DNA of 64,000 nt, from the NCBI RefSeq assembly GCF_030580915.1, contig NZ_JAUQTA010000001.1, positions 124,001 to 188,000 of the forward strand, given 5' to 3'. The notes under the pieces are model-generated. The model searched no databases and was not told the origin of the DNA. It was given only the letters and a program-made list of their open reading frames with translations. Each line of letters begins with the position of its first letter. Positions within the stretch are counted from its first letter, which is position 1. Below are positions 8,172-17,498 of this stretch, piece by piece. The translations under genes were made by a program, and so were the position numbers. Source of the stretch: Nocardioides jiangxiensis (GTDB taxonomy: Bacteria > Actinomycetota > Actinomycetes > Propionibacteriales > Nocardioidaceae).

Positions 8172-9551
8172 GGCCTCCGCGCGCCGGAGCACGGCGAAGT
8201 ACATCGCGTCGGAGCCGTGGCGATGCGGCCACAGCTGCTCGGTGCGCTCGAGGGTGGTGTCGTCGCGGCCGGCCAGGACTGCGTCGACGACGTCTCGCGT
8301 CTCGGCGAGGACCGGCGAGCACGTCGCGTAGACCACGACGCCGCCGGGCCGCACGGAGTCCAGTGCCGTGGCGAGGAGATGCTGCTGCAGCGGCACCAGC
8401 TCCTGCACCTCGTCGGCCGTCTTGCGCCACCGCGCCTCCGGACGCCGACGCAGGGCGCCGAGGCCCGAGCAGGGCGCGTCGACCAGGACGCGGTCGAAGC
8501 TGCCGGAAGCCCAGGAACGCCGTGTCCCGTCACCCGTGATGACCCCGGCCAACCCGGCCGCGGCCGCGCGCGTGCCGTCGGCGACGAGCCTCGCCCTGTG
8601 GTGCTGGCGCTCGTTGGCGACGACCAGCGCGCCGCGCTGCGCGGCGACGGCCGCGAGCAGGGCGGTCTTGCCGCCGGGACCCGCGCACAGGTCGAGCCAG
8701 AGCTCGTCCCGACCGTCGAGGGGCGCCGCAGCCAGGGCGAGTGCGACGCGCTGGGAGCCCTCGTCCTGGACCCCTGCGCGCCCCTCGGCGACGGCCGGGA
8801 TGGCGGAGGGGTCACCGCCGCCCAGCTCGACGGCGTAGGGCGAACGGCCGGTGGGCTCACCGCCTGCCGCGATGAGCTCGTCCAGCGTCGCCAGGCCGGG
8901 TCGGGCGACGAGCATGACCTTCGGAGCAGCGTTGTCGGCCGCCAGGAGCGCGTCGAGCTCGACCCGCATGTCCGCAGGCTTCGTCGCTGCGAGGGCCTCG
9001 GCCAGGGTGTCGACGACCCAGAGCGGGTGCGAGTGGGCGAACGCGGCGAAGGCGTGCACCTTCGTCGGTCCCAGGAGGCGGATCCACTCGTCGAGTGGGT
9101 GCTCGGAGACGCGCCGGAGCACGGCGTTGGTGAACCCGGCAGGACCCTGGCCCACGGTGCTGCGGACCAGGTCGACCGTCGTCGAGATCGCTGCGTGCGA
9201 CGGCACCCTCATGGCGAGCAGCTGGTGGGCGCCGAGCCGGAGGGCGTCGAGCACCTTGGCCTCGATGCGTGCGACGGGCCGGTCGGCACAGGCGCCGATG
9301 ATGACGTCATAGGTGCCCTGGCGTCGGATCGTGCCGCTCACGAGCTCCGTGACGAACCCGGCGTCACGGCCGCTGAGGCCGTACTTGCGCAGCACCTGCG
9401 GCAGCAGCAGGTTCGTGTAGGCGCCGTCGAGCCGGACGGCCGTCATCACGTCGTACGCCGCGAGGCGGGACGGGTCAGCCGCCGGGCGGGGCTTCGGCGG
9501 CCGACCGCCGGACGACGGGCCCGGACGGCCGCGGCGGCGCGGGTCCGCCAC
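8169..9551 (-). CDS. rsmB: 16S rRNA (cytosine-5)-methyltransferase, RsmB type
   Basis: A 460-aa protein that methylates a cytosine of 16S rRNA (C967 in E. coli numbering). A basic, Pro/Arg-rich N-tail is followed by a NusB-like RNA-binding domain (about residues 25-150, with AAYDVMTAVRLDGAY and RRQGTYD). A Rossmann methyltransferase domain follows, with the SAM site DLCAGPGGKTALLAA near 290, the catalytic Cys in DAPCSGLG near 370, and the second Cys in ATCSP near 425. The GTG start lies 1 bp beyond the fmt stop, placing it in the def-fmt-rsmB unit, a common bacterial arrangement linking initiator formylation with ribosome modification. Confidence 0.92.
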   Translation of the reverse strand: MADPRRRGRPGPSSGGRPPKPRPAADPSRLAAYDVMTAVRLDGAYTNLLLPQVLRKYGLSGRDAGFVTELVSGTIRRQGTYDVIIGACADRPVARIEAKVLDALRLGAHQLLAMRVPSHAAISTTVDLVRSTVGQGPAGFTNAVLRRVSEHPLDEWIRLLGPTKVHAFAAFAHSHPLWVVDTLAEALAATKPADMRVELDALLAADNAAPKVMLVARPGLATLDELIAAGGEPTGRSPYAVELGGGDPSAIPAVAEGRAGVQDEGSQRVALALAAAPLDGRDELWLDLCAGPGGKTALLAAVAAQRGALVVANERQHHRARLVADGTRAAAAGLAGVITGDGTRRSWASGSFDRVLVDAPCSGLGALRRRPEARWRKTADEVQELVPLQQHLLATALDSVRPGGVVVYATCSPVLAETRDVVDAVLAGRDDTTLERTEQLWPHRHGSDAMYFAVLRRAEA

Positions 9552-9552
9552 G

Positions 9553-10488
9553 TCAGTCCTCGCCGAAGCGTGCGTCGGCGGGGAAGTCGTGGATGCCCCG
9601 CGCCCAGTCGGCAGCCGCCATCTGCTTCTTGCCGAACGCCTTGACCTCCCCGAGCTTCACGACGGTGGATCCGGTGCCGACGTAGACGGCGTTCTTGGTG
9701 ACCTCGATCTGGCCGGGGGCCAGGTCGGACGTCGCTCCGGGGGTCACGGGACCGATCTTGATGCGCTCGCCCTGGAACGTGCTCCAGGCCCCGGGGAACG
9801 GGCTGCACGCCCGGATCCGGCGGTCCACACCGACGGCGGGCTCGGTCCACACGATGCGGGCGTCCTCGACCAGGATCTTCGGTGCGTAGGACAGCAGGCC
9901 CTCGGTCTCCTGCTCCCGCGCCTCGAGCTGGCCGGCCTCGATGCCGTCGAGCGTGGCGACGAGGAGACCGGCGCCACCTTCGGCCAGGCGGTCGAGCAGG
10001 TCGCCAGCCGTGTCGGTGTCGCGGACGCGCTCCGTCATCATCCCGAACGTGGGCCCCGCATCGAGCTCCTTGACGATCCGGAAGGTGGTCGCCCCGGTGA
10101 TCTCGTCGCCGGCCCAGATCGAACGCTGCACCGGCGCTGCCCCACGCCAGGCCGGCAGCAGCGAGAAGTGCAGGTTGACCCAGCCGTGCTTCGGGATGTC
10201 GAGCGCCTCCTGCGGGAGCAGCGCACCGTAGGCCACGACCGGGCAGCAGTCGGGATCGAGCTCCCGCAGGGTGGCCTGGAACGCCGGGTCACGCGGGTGT
10301 TCCGGCTTGAGCACCGGGATGCCCAGCTCTTCCGCGCGGAGCGCCACCGGCGACGGCAGCAGCTTGCGGCCCCGACCGGCGGGCGCGTCCGGTCGGGTCA
10401 CGACCGCCACGATCTCGTGCGGCGAGGCGTGGATCGCGTCGAGGGACGGCACGGCGACCTCGGGGGTGCCGGCGAAGACGACGCGCAT
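9553..10488 (-). CDS. fmt: Methionyl-tRNA formyltransferase
   Basis: A 311-aa enzyme transferring a formyl group from 10-formyl-THF to the initiator Met-tRNA. The N-terminal catalytic domain opens with [16 protein letters not shown]. It includes [14 protein letters not shown], the formyltransferase [13 protein letters not shown] segment with the catalytic Asn/His/Asp environment, and TFGMM. The C-terminal tRNA-binding barrel includes [13 protein letters not shown]. The ATG overlaps the def stop by one base (TGATG), which fixes the start against the long in-frame extension. Function is coupled to def, whose product removes the formyl group again. Confidence 0.96.
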   Translation of the reverse strand: MRVVFAGTPEVAVPSLDAIHASPHEIVAVVTRPDAPAGRGRKLLPSPVALRAEELGIPVLKPEHPRDPAFQATLRELDPDCCPVVAYGALLPQEALDIPKHGWVNLHFSLLPAWRGAAPVQRSIWAGDEITGATTFRIVKELDAGPTFGMMTERVRDTDTAGDLLDRLAEGGAGLLVATLDGIEAGQLEAREQETEGLLSYAPKILVEDARIVWTEPAVGVDRRIRACSPFPGAWSTFQGERIKIGPVTPGATSDLAPGQIEVTKNAVYVGTGSTVVKLGEVKAFGKKQMAAADWARGIHDFPADARFGED

Positions 10489-11036
10489 CAGAAGCCGAAC
10501 CCGTTGGTCTTGTGCGGGGAGACCTTGATCTGCGGCTGGCCGGCCTCGGCGAACCAGTCGCTCTCGCGGATCTGCCGCATCGCCGCCTTGCGGTCGTCGG
10601 CGGTGAGCTTGTCGATGAAGAGCACACCGTCGAGGTGGTCGGTCTCGTGCTGGATCGCGCGCGCCAGCAGATCCGAGCCGTGGATCGTGACGGGCTCCCC
10701 GTGCATGTCGAAGCCCTCGGCCACCACGGACAGCGCGCGCAGGCAGTCGTAGGTCAGGTGGGGCAGGGACAGGCAACCCTCGGCACCGTCCTGAGTCTCC
10801 TGGGAGAGCTCGAGCGTCGGGTTGACCAGGTGCCCGACCTCGCCGTCGACGTACCAGGTGAAGACGCGCAGCGACACACCGATCTGGGGCGCCGCCAGCC
10901 CCGCTCCGGGCGCGTCCATCATCGTGTCCGTGAGGTCCTGGACCAGGCGCCGGAGCTCACGGTCGAAGGTGGTGACCTCGGCGGCGCGCTTGCGCAGCAC
11001 CGGGTCTCCGAACAGGCGGATCGGCTGGACTGCCAC
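10488..11036 (-). CDS. def: Peptide deformylase
   Basis: A 182-aa metalloenzyme removing the N-formyl group from nascent proteins. All three family motifs are present: [10 protein letters not shown] near residue 44, EGCLSLP near 90 with a metal-binding Cys, and QHETDHLDG near 132 with two metal-binding His and the catalytic Glu. It begins with GTG, preceded by AAGGAG at short spacing. A TAGACT box lies 29 bp further upstream, so def appears to lead a def-fmt-rsmB transcript. Confidence 0.96.
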   Translation of the reverse strand: MAVQPIRLFGDPVLRKRAAEVTTFDRELRRLVQDLTDTMMDAPGAGLAAPQIGVSLRVFTWYVDGEVGHLVNPTLELSQETQDGAEGCLSLPHLTYDCLRALSVVAEGFDMHGEPVTIHGSDLLARAIQHETDHLDGVLFIDKLTADDRKAAMRQIRESDWFAEAGQPQIKVSPHKTNGFGF

Positions 11037-11064
11037 GGAACTCCTTCATCGGGACGACAGGCAG

Positions 11065-11070
11065 AGTCTA
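11065..11070 (-). promoter_or_regulatory. Probable -10 box of the def-fmt-rsmB unit
   Basis: TAGACT lies in the short gap between the priA stop and the def GTG, leaving a leader of roughly 20 nt that contains AAGGAG. No good -35 hexamer was found at 16-18 nt. Confidence 0.4.
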
Positions 11071-11078
11071 GAGAGAAG

Positions 11079-13133
11079 TCAGAGCGACGGCGGATCGACC
11101 TGCACGCGCACAGGATCGAGGCGACGCGCGGACCTCACGCGCTGGAGCTCGCCGAGCGCGTCGGCGAGCGCCTGACCCGCCGCCCAGGGAACCCGCAGCA
11201 CGGTCCGGTGCTCGGCGCCGTGCTCGGCCGGGCCGAGCACCTCCGTGCCCGCGGGCACCGCGAGCAGCGTCATCGCGTCGTCGACCGCGCCGAGCGACCC
11301 GGTCAGGGTGGCGACGGAGCAGGCCGGGGGCATGTGCGCCGACGAGCGGTCGGCCAGCTCGCGCTCGGCGTGACCGACGGGATCCCAGCGGACCAGTGCC
11401 TGCAGGGTCGGGTCCCCCGGATCGCCGACGGCGAGCACCCGGCCGCCCGAGCGCACCAGCGAGGCGGCGTTGAGCCAGCGCCGCAGGGCTTCCTCGCGCA
11501 CCCGCAGGTCGGGGCGCGCGAGCATCAGCCAGGTGTCGAGGAGGACGACGGCCGCGTATCCCCCACCCTCGACCAGCGGCTCTGCGCCCGGCGTCGCGAC
11601 CACGATCGTGCGGGGCGTCGGGGGAACGGTGTCGAGGATCCGGTCGCCTCCCGAGGAGACGACGCGGGCCCCCGGGAAGGCCCGCCCCAGCTCCTCCGCG
11701 GTGCGCACCTCCCCCACGACCGGCGCCCGCAGGCCCCGGTGCCCACACTCACAGCAGGCCCACGCCTCGTCGGCCCGCCCGCACCACGCGCAGGTCGGTG
11801 GGGCGGTCGGGGCCGCGAGCGCGAGCGGGCCGGCACAGGTCGCACAGCGGGCCGACGCACGGCACCGCTCGCAGGCGAGGGCAGCCGCGTAGCCGCGGCG
11901 CGGCGTCTGGACGAGCACCGGTCCGTCGTCGAGTGCCTCGCGGAGCAGCTGGTGCACCTGCTGGGGCAAGCGGCTCGACCGCGCGAACGGGTCACGCTCG
12001 AGCTCGCGGTCGGTGGCGCCCGTGACCGCTGTCGTCACCTGGCGCCGCACGACGTCGCGCAACGGGACCATCGTCTGGGCCAGCCCGGTGCGGACGAGCA
12101 ACTGTGCGTCCGGTGTGCGGCTCGCCCCACCGACGAGCAGCGCACAGCCCTCGATCTCGGCCCGCAGGCGCAGCACCTCCCGCACGTGCGGGTACGGCGC
12201 GCGGGGCTCGGCGTGGGAGTCGTCGCCGTCGTCCCAGAGCACCACGAGGCCGAGGTCGCGCACCGGTGCGTACGCCGCGGAGCGGGTGCCGATCACCACG
12301 TCGACCTCGCCGCGGAGGACGGCCAGGAAGTCGCGGTAGCGCTGAGCCGGACCGGCATCGGCCTGGAGCACACGGTGCGCGACGTCGGAACGCGCCAGCG
12401 CCGCGCTCATGCTGCTCGCGTCGCGGGCGTCGGGGACCACGACGAGGGCCCCCCGACCACCGACACGCGTCGCGAGGACCGCGCTCGCGACCTGCGCGCA
12501 CCAGACCGGCGTGCCGGAGAGGTCGCCGGGTGGGGCGCACCAGACGGCGTGCGGTGAGGCTCCCTCGGCCAGGGAGAGGACGTGGTCCCGGCCGCCCTCG
12601 ACGCCGTCCCACGGAGCCACCCACCCCTGGAGGTCGACCCGCGGCGCCGGCCCGGCGGCAGCCCCCGGGGGCTCCTTCTCGACCGTCGCGTGCCGGGGTG
12701 GCACCGCGAGCCGCAGCAGATCGCCACGAGAGCCTGCGTAGCGCCGGGCGAGGCGGGTGACCAGCTCGACGATGCGGGGCTGCAGGACAGGCAGCGGGCT
12801 CACGACCCGACGGATCGGCTGGAGCCGGCCGTCGTGCTCGCTGGCGGCAGCACGACCGATCACGTATCCGTCGACGTCCTGCCCCGCGAAGCGGACCTTG
12901 ACCCGGGCCCCGGGAACCGTGTCGGCGGCGAGCGTGGCCGGCACGAGGTAGTCGAAGGCGCGGTCCAGGTGTGCCAGCCCGGTGTCGACGAGCACCCGTG
13001 CGACCGGATCGACGGCAGCCGGCGTCACCGGAGCGGCAGCCCTGGCTGCGCGCGTCTTCGCCGCCTTGACCTGGGCGCGCACCAGCCCCGGGACCAGCTC
13101 TGGCTGGTCGTCGGCGGCAGGGCGATCGGGCAT
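11079..13133 (-). CDS. priA: PriA-like primosomal protein N', actinobacterial form lacking helicase motifs
   Basis: A 684-aa relative of the replication-restart helicase PriA. The N-terminal DNA-binding domain is recognisable (VARVLVDTGLAHLDRAFDYLVP, GARVKVRFAGQDVDGYVIGR), as is the zinc region near residue 440 (ACERC, CATCAG, CAWCG, CCECGH; eight or more Cys). The Walker A region reads APPGDLSGTP instead of GxxGSGKT, and the DEEH box is replaced by LWDDGDDSH, so ATP hydrolysis is unlikely. This degeneration is known for actinobacterial PriA. The ATG at 13133 is chosen because the longer in-frame extension runs through the terminator and into metK. It probably still acts in replication restart as a DNA-binding scaffold. 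Confidence 0.85.
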   Translation of the reverse strand: MPDRPAADDQPELVPGLVRAQVKAAKTRAARAAAPVTPAAVDPVARVLVDTGLAHLDRAFDYLVPATLAADTVPGARVKVRFAGQDVDGYVIGRAAASEHDGRLQPIRRVVSPLPVLQPRIVELVTRLARRYAGSRGDLLRLAVPPRHATVEKEPPGAAAGPAPRVDLQGWVAPWDGVEGGRDHVLSLAEGASPHAVWCAPPGDLSGTPVWCAQVASAVLATRVGGRGALVVVPDARDASSMSAALARSDVAHRVLQADAGPAQRYRDFLAVLRGEVDVVIGTRSAAYAPVRDLGLVVLWDDGDDSHAEPRAPYPHVREVLRLRAEIEGCALLVGGASRTPDAQLLVRTGLAQTMVPLRDVVRRQVTTAVTGATDRELERDPFARSSRLPQQVHQLLREALDDGPVLVQTPRRGYAAALACERCRASARCATCAGPLALAAPTAPPTCAWCGRADEAWACCECGHRGLRAPVVGEVRTAEELGRAFPGARVVSSGGDRILDTVPPTPRTIVVATPGAEPLVEGGGYAAVVLLDTWLMLARPDLRVREEALRRWLNAASLVRSGGRVLAVGDPGDPTLQALVRWDPVGHAERELADRSSAHMPPACSVATLTGSLGAVDDAMTLLAVPAGTEVLGPAEHGAEHRTVLRVPWAAGQALADALGELQRVRSARRLDPVRVQVDPPSL

Positions 13134-13167
13134 GCGGAGAACTCTCCCAGAGACGGCCGACACCACA

Positions 13168-13211
13168 ACGGCCGCGTCGTCCCGGTGTGGAGACCGGGCC
13201 GACGCGGCCGT
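13168..13211 (-). terminator. Strong two-part terminator hairpin after metK
   Basis: The outer arms of 12 bp (ACGGCCGCGTCG with CGACGCGGCCGT) enclose an inner CCCGGT/ACCGGG stem. It begins 20 bp past the metK stop and precedes the priA start. No U-tract. Confidence 0.85.
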
Positions 13212-13230
13212 GGCGGATGAAGCCGGTGGA

Positions 13231-14430
13231 TCAGACGCCGGCGGCAGCCTTGAGGGCCTCGGCGCGGTCCGTGCGCTCCCAGGTGAACTCCGGGAGCTCG
13301 CGGCCGAAGTGGCCGTAGGCGGCCGTCTTCGCGTAGATCGGGCGACGCAGGTCGAGGTCGCGCAGGATGGCGGCCGGGCGGAGGTCGAAGACCTCGAGCA
13401 CGGCCTCCTGGATCTTCTCGTCCGGGACGACGCCGGTGCCGAAGGTCTCGACGAAGACGCCGACGGGCTTGGCCACACCGATGGCGTAGGCGACCTGGAC
13501 CTCGGCGCGGCGGGCCAGGCCGGCGGCGACGATGTTCTTCGCGACCCAGCGCATGGCGTAGGCGGCCGAGCGGTCGACCTTCGACGGGTCCTTGCCCGAG
13601 AACGCGCCACCACCGTGACGGGCCATGCCGCCGTAGGTGTCGACGATGATCTTGCGACCGGTCAGGCCGGCGTCACCCATCGGGCCACCGACGACGAAGC
13701 GACCGGTGGGGTTGATGAAGAGCTTGTGTCCCTCGGACGGCACCGAGTCCTTGAACTGCTCCAGGACCGGCTCGATGACGTGGACGGTGATGTCCTTGGC
13801 CAGCGTCTCCTGGTCCACGTCCTCGGAGTGCTGCGTCGAGAGGACGACGGTGTCGACGCGGATGGCGCGGTCGTCCTCGTCGTACTCGATGGTGACCTGG
13901 GTCTTGCCGTCGGGGCGGAGGTACGGCAGCGTGCCGTCCTTGCGCACCGCGGTGAGGCGCTCGGAGAGCGTCTGGGCCATCTTGATCGGGAGCGGGAAGA
14001 GCTCCGGCGTGTCGTCGCAGGCGTAGCCGAACATCAGGCCCTGGTCGCCCGCGCCCTGGCGGTCGAGCTCGTCGCCCGAGCCGTCCACGCGCTCCTCGAA
14101 GGCGTCGTCGACGCCCTGCGCGATGTCCGGGGACTGCGCACCGATGGCGATCTGGACGCCACAGGAGTTGCCGTCGAAGCCCTTCTCCGAGGCGTCGTAG
14201 CCGATCTCGAGCACCTTCTGGCGGACCAGCTGCGCGATCGGCGCGTAGGTCGAGGTGGTGACCTCGCCCGCGACCATGACCAGACCGGTGGTGACCAGCG
14301 TCTCGACCGCGACCCGGCTCGTCGGGTCGTCGGCCAGGAGCGCGTCGAGGATCGTGTCGCTGATCTGGTCAGCGATCTTGTCGGGGTGACCCTCGGTCAC
14401 GGACTCCGAGGTGAAGAGGCGTCCAGCCAC
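13231..14430 (-). CDS. metK: S-adenosylmethionine synthetase
   Basis: A 399-aa enzyme making SAM from methionine and ATP. The expected motifs are [13 protein letters not shown] at the N-terminus, [12 protein letters not shown] near residue 120, and [16 protein letters not shown] near 265. The GTG start at 14430 is preferred because GGGAG sits ten bases upstream and homologues begin close to [14 protein letters not shown]; an upstream ATG at 14451 would add seven residues. The gene follows coaBC, from which it is separated by a hairpin and a possible TATCGT -10 box, so it is likely transcribed from its own promoter. No SAM riboswitch was recognised. Confidence 0.95.
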   Translation of the reverse strand: MAGRLFTSESVTEGHPDKIADQISDTILDALLADDPTSRVAVETLVTTGLVMVAGEVTTSTYAPIAQLVRQKVLEIGYDASEKGFDGNSCGVQIAIGAQSPDIAQGVDDAFEERVDGSGDELDRQGAGDQGLMFGYACDDTPELFPLPIKMAQTLSERLTAVRKDGTLPYLRPDGKTQVTIEYDEDDRAIRVDTVVLSTQHSEDVDQETLAKDITVHVIEPVLEQFKDSVPSEGHKLFINPTGRFVVGGPMGDAGLTGRKIIVDTYGGMARHGGGAFSGKDPSKVDRSAAYAMRWVAKNIVAAGLARRAEVQVAYAIGVAKPVGVFVETFGTGVVPDEKIQEAVLEVFDLRPAAILRDLDLRRPIYAKTAAYGHFGRELPEFTWERTDRAEALKAAAGV

Positions 14431-14475
14431 AGTCGTTCCACTCCCATGCATTGGTGTGATGTCGAACTCAACGAT

Positions 14476-14508
14476 AGACGGGCATGCTCGGCCCCCGACT
14501 GCCCGTCT
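14476..14508 (-). terminator. Hairpin at the end of coaBC
   Basis: Nine-base inverted arms AGACGGGCA and TGCCCGTCT around a 15-nt loop begin at the coaBC stop codon. It lies just upstream of the probable metK promoter. Confidence 0.65.
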
Positions 14509-15731
14509 CAGCCGCGAAGGTTAGCGGCAACCTGGTCCCAGATGGCGTGCGCCACGCTCGCCTTGGAACCGCGCGGCACATCGGCGCGCACGCCGGAGGT
14601 GGAGAGGATGACCGCCTCGTTGTCCGGGCTGCCGAACACGGCCCCGCCGCTGACGTCGTTGACGACCAGCAGGTCGCAGCCCTTGCGGGCGAGCTTGGCG
14701 GCCGCCAGCTCGAGCACCGAACCGGTCGCGTCACCGGTCTCCGCGGCGAAGCCGACGATGACCTGACCGTCGCGCAGGCGGTGCTGCGAGATCTCCTTGA
14801 GGATGTCCGGGTTCTGCTCGAGCGTGATCGCCGGGGCCGAGCCGTCGTCGGACTTCTTGATCTTGGCGTCGCTGACGTCGGTGGGCCGGAAGTCGGCCGG
14901 CGCAGCAGCCATCACCACCGCGTCGGCGGCAGGCGCCGCGGCGAGGACGGCGTCGCGCAGCTGCGCGGTGGTCTCGACGCGGACCACCTTCACACCGGCG
15001 GGGTCCGGCAGCGCGACGTTCGCGGCGACGAGGGTCACCTCGGCACCCCGTGCAGCCGCGGCGCGCGCGAGCGCATAGCCCTGGAGCCCGCTCGACCGGT
15101 TGCCGAGGAACCGGACCGGGTCGAGGTACTCCCGCGTGCCGCCCGCGGAGACGAGGACGTGGCGGCCGGCCAGGTCCGGCGCCGCCGCGCCGCGGGAGAG
15201 CACGTCGACGGCGAGCTCGAAGATCTCGCTCGGCTCGGGAAGCCGGCCCTTGCCGGTGTCCTTGCCGGTCAGGCGCCCCTCGGCAGGCTCGATGACCACC
15301 GCTCCGCGCTCGCGCAGCGTGCGCACGTTCGCCTGCGTGGCCGGGTGCTCCCACATCTCCGTGTGCATCGCCGGGGCGAACACGACCGGGCAGCGCGCGG
15401 TGAGCAGCGTGTTGGTGAGCAGGTCGTCGGCGAGGCCGTGCGCGGCCTTGGCCAGGATGTCGGCAGTCGCGGGCGCGACGACGACGAGGTCCGCGTGCTG
15501 TCCGATGTGGACGTGCGGAACCGCCTCCACGCGCGTCCAGACGTCGGCCGCGACGGGCTTGCCGCTGAGCGCCGCCCACGTCGGGGCACCGACGAACTCG
15601 AGCGCCGCGGCGGTGGGCACCACGGTCACGTCATGGCCGGACTCGGTGAAGCGCCGCAGCAGCTCGCACGACTTGTACGCCGCGATGCCGCCGCTGACGC
15701 CGAGGACGACCCTGGGTGCCGTGGCGCCCAT
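14508..15731 (-). CDS. coaBC: Bifunctional phosphopantothenoylcysteine decarboxylase / phosphopantothenate-cysteine ligase
   Basis: A 407-aa fusion catalysing two consecutive coenzyme A steps. The N-terminal flavoprotein CoaC half (about residues 1-185) has [11 protein letters not shown], the FMN-contacting [10 protein letters not shown], and PAMHTEMW, the actinobacterial form of the substrate-binding PAMN motif. The C-terminal CoaB half (about 190-405) begins [25 protein letters not shown] and contains FAAETGD and LVVNDV. It lies 16 bp downstream of rpoZ and probably belongs to the mihF-gmk-rpoZ-coaBC transcript. Confidence 0.95.
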   Translation of the reverse strand: MGATAPRVVLGVSGGIAAYKSCELLRRFTESGHDVTVVPTAAALEFVGAPTWAALSGKPVAADVWTRVEAVPHVHIGQHADLVVVAPATADILAKAAHGLADDLLTNTLLTARCPVVFAPAMHTEMWEHPATQANVRTLRERGAVVIEPAEGRLTGKDTGKGRLPEPSEIFELAVDVLSRGAAAPDLAGRHVLVSAGGTREYLDPVRFLGNRSSGLQGYALARAAAARGAEVTLVAANVALPDPAGVKVVRVETTAQLRDAVLAAAPAADAVVMAAAPADFRPTDVSDAKIKKSDDGSAPAITLEQNPDILKEISQHRLRDGQVIVGFAAETGDATGSVLELAAAKLARKGCDLLVVNDVSGGAVFGSPDNEAVILSTSGVRADVPRGSKASVAHAIWDQVAANLRG

Positions 15732-15747
15732 CAGAACCAGCCTCGGG

Positions 15748-16077
15748 TCACTCGGCGTCGGTGAACGAGCCGGCGTCGGAGGCCGCGGCGGCCTTGGCGG
15801 CCTCCTCGGCAGCGAGCTCGGCCGGGTCGATGTCCTCGCAGGTCAGGAGGTCGTTGTTGATCTCGCGCAGCGCGATCGACAGCGGCTTCTCCTGGACGTG
15901 CGTGTCGACCAGGGGGCCGACGTACTCGAGCAGGCCCTCGCCCAGCTGCGAGTAGTAGGCGTTGATCTGCCGAGCACGCTTCGCGCTGTAGAGGACCAGC
16001 TTGTACTTCGAGTCCGTCTTGGACAGCAGGTCGTCGATCGACGGGTGGGTCACACCCTCGCCGGTGGGAGCAGACAC
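15748..16077 (-). CDS. rpoZ: RNA polymerase omega subunit
   Basis: A 109-aa small RNA polymerase subunit that helps assemble beta-prime. The core region [34 protein letters not shown] and [10 protein letters not shown] is the usual actinobacterial sequence, followed by an Ala/Glu-rich acidic tail. The GTG at 16077 is chosen because it places the conserved core about ten residues from the N-terminus, as in other actinobacteria; a GTG at 16113 would add 12 atypical residues. It sits between gmk and coaBC. Confidence 0.93.
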   Translation of the reverse strand: MSAPTGEGVTHPSIDDLLSKTDSKYKLVLYSAKRARQINAYYSQLGEGLLEYVGPLVDTHVQEKPLSIALREINNDLLTCEDIDPAELAAEEAAKAAAASDAGSFTDAE

Positions 16078-16138
16078 AGATAACGCCTTAAAGATCGGGG
16101 ATCCGGAGGACACGGAGCCGTGCCCGGACAGGCCTTGC

Positions 16139-16699
16139 TCAGGCCTGCATCAACTTTACCAACTCGGCGGCGGCCTCGTGAACTTCGTGGTTGACGATCG
16201 TCACGTCGAACTCCGTCTCGGCGGCCAGCTCGACCTTCGCGGTCTCCAGCCGGCGCTCGCGCTGCTCCTCGGTCTCGGTGCCCCGCCCGACGAGCCGGCG
16301 GACCAGCTCCTCCCACGACGGCGGTGCCAGGAAGACCAGCTGTGCCTCGGGCATGTTGGCCTTCACCTGACGGGCGCCCTGCAGGTCGATCTCCAGCATG
16401 GAGGGTCGTCCGGCCGCGAGGGCCGCCTCGACGGGACCACGCGGGGTGCCGTACTTGGCGTGGCCGTGGACGACGGCGTACTCGAGCATCTCGCCGGCCT
16501 CGACCATGCGGTCGAACTCCTCGTCGCTGACGAAGTGGTAGTGCTCGCCGTCGACCTCGCCCGGCCGCGGGGCCCGGGTGGTGCAGGAGACCGAGATCCA
16601 GACCTCGGGGTAGTCCTCTCGGACGGCAGCGGCGACCGTGCCCTTGCCCACGGCCGTCGGACCGGCCAGCACGATCAGGCGGTGTGCGGTGCCCGGCAT
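16139..16699 (-). CDS. gmk: Guanylate kinase
   Basis: A 186-aa kinase converting GMP to GDP with ATP. The P-loop is GPTAVGKGT near residue 13 (Ala-Val in place of the usual Ser-Gly). The GMP-binding part has [20 protein letters not shown], and the downstream part has [11 protein letters not shown] and IVNHEV. The ATG overlaps the mihF stop by one base (TGATG). A 6-bp inverted repeat at 16129-16147 overlaps the 3' end, without clear terminator strength. Confidence 0.96.
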   Translation of the reverse strand: MPGTAHRLIVLAGPTAVGKGTVAAAVREDYPEVWISVSCTTRAPRPGEVDGEHYHFVSDEEFDRMVEAGEMLEYAVVHGHAKYGTPRGPVEAALAAGRPSMLEIDLQGARQVKANMPEAQLVFLAPPSWEELVRRLVGRGTETEEQRERRLETAKVELAAETEFDVTIVNHEVHEAAAELVKLMQA

Positions 16700-17016
16700 C
16701 AGTCGCGGGTGAACTCAGCCTCGAGGGCCGCGACCTGCTTGGCACCGAGGCCACGCACGCGCCGGCTCTCGGCGATCGCGAGGCGCTCCATGAGCTGCTT
16801 CGCGCGCACCTTGCCCAGGCCGGGCATCGACTGCAGCAGGTCGACGACCTTCATCTTCCCGACGACCTCGTTGATCTGACCCTCACGGATCACGTCCATG
16901 ATCGAGGCGCCGGAGTTCTTCAGCCGGTTCTTGACCTCGGCCCGCTCGCGGCGGGAGGCGGCGGCCTTGTCGAGGGCAGCCTGGCGTTGTTCCGGGGTCA
17001 GCTGGGGCAGGGCCAC
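16699..17016 (-). CDS. mihF: Actinobacterial integration host factor (mIHF)
   Basis: A 105-aa basic nucleoid protein. The N-terminal long helix ([33 protein letters not shown] begins it) and the [14 protein letters not shown] helix-two-turn-helix segment near residue 67 match the actinobacterial IHF family, which is unrelated in fold to proteobacterial IHF. It binds DNA non-specifically, compacts it and aids phage integration in mycobacteria. The GTG start has GAGG upstream at good spacing. Its position before gmk is conserved in actinobacteria. Confidence 0.95.
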   Translation of the reverse strand: MALPQLTPEQRQAALDKAAASRRERAEVKNRLKNSGASIMDVIREGQINEVVGKMKVVDLLQSMPGLGKVRAKQLMERLAIAESRRVRGLGAKQVAALEAEFTRD

Positions 17017-17055
17017 GTGTCAGGTCCTCGTGTTGGTTGCGGCGGGCAGAGCGCC

Positions 17056-17085
17056 AATCTAGTCACGAGATCCTGCGGGCGGCAA
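17056..17085 (-). promoter_or_regulatory. Promoter of the mihF-gmk-rpoZ-coaBC unit
   Basis: Minus-strand TTGCCG (17080-17085) and TAGATT (17056-17061) are separated by 18 bp, giving one of the better -35/-10 pairs in the window. The leader would be about 40 nt and contains the GAGG ribosome site. Confidence 0.6.
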
Positions 17086-17114
17086 CGCGGTCCGGAGATC
17101 CGGGCCGATCGGCC

Positions 17115-17498
17115 TCAGAAGAGGCCCGTGTGGCAGACGTCGCGGGCCTCCTGGTCGACCGCGTCGGCGGCCGCCTGGACGTCCGGCGACGCCAGCTTGA
17201 GAGCGGCTGCCCTGGTTGCCGCGTCGTCCTTCGCGTCGACCGCGTCGGAGAGTGCCTGGACGGCGTCGACCACGGTCCGCCAGTCGTCCCGGACGTCGGG
17301 CGGCGCGGCCTGCGCGAGGTCACGAAGCGTCGGCAGCGCCTCGAGCAGCCCCTTCCGGGCGCCGCCCTCGTCGAGGGTCCGGCCGAGCTCCGGGGCACCG
17401 CTCGAGACGCGGTCGCACCACTTCTCCTGCTCGGTCGCGCAGCCACCCACCGCCACCAGGGTGGCGGCGAGCGCGACGAGGGCCAGCAGGAACCTCAC
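17115..17498 (-). CDS. Small lipoprotein at the end of the pyrimidine operon
   Basis: A 127-aa predicted lipoprotein. The N-terminus has a basic residue, a hydrophobic core (LLALVALAATL) and a lipobox AVGGC, with the acylated Cys at about residue 19. Two further cysteines, one in WCDRV near the start and one in DVCHT near the end, could form a disulfide around a helical domain. The GTG overlaps the pyrF stop (GTGA), so it is co-translated with pyrimidine genes. I recognise no family; its link to pyrimidine synthesis is unexplained. A palindrome GGCCGATCGGCC lies directly downstream of its stop, at 17103-17114. Confidence 0.75.
   Translation of the reverse strand: MRFLLALVALAATLVAVGGCATEQEKWCDRVSSGAPELGRTLDEGGARKGLLEALPTLRDLAQAAPPDVRDDWRTVVDAVQALSDAVDAKDDAATRAAALKLASPDVQAAADAVDQEARDVCHTGLF

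Noticed and set aside
6933..9644. A 903-aa plus-strand open frame across the WXG gene end, the polymerase and rsmB
   Set aside because: It crosses three well-supported genes in other frames and has no recognisable domain; a typical high-GC shadow.
13134..13613. An N-terminal extension of priA by 160 residues
   Set aside because: The extension runs through the metK terminator hairpin and into metK itself, and its composition is Arg/Ser/Pro-rich shadow sequence; ATG 13133 fits homologues.
14431..14510. A possible SAM riboswitch before metK
   Set aside because: The 77-bp gap holds only the coaBC hairpin, a possible -10 and a GGGAG ribosome site; none of the known SAM aptamer cores was recognised.
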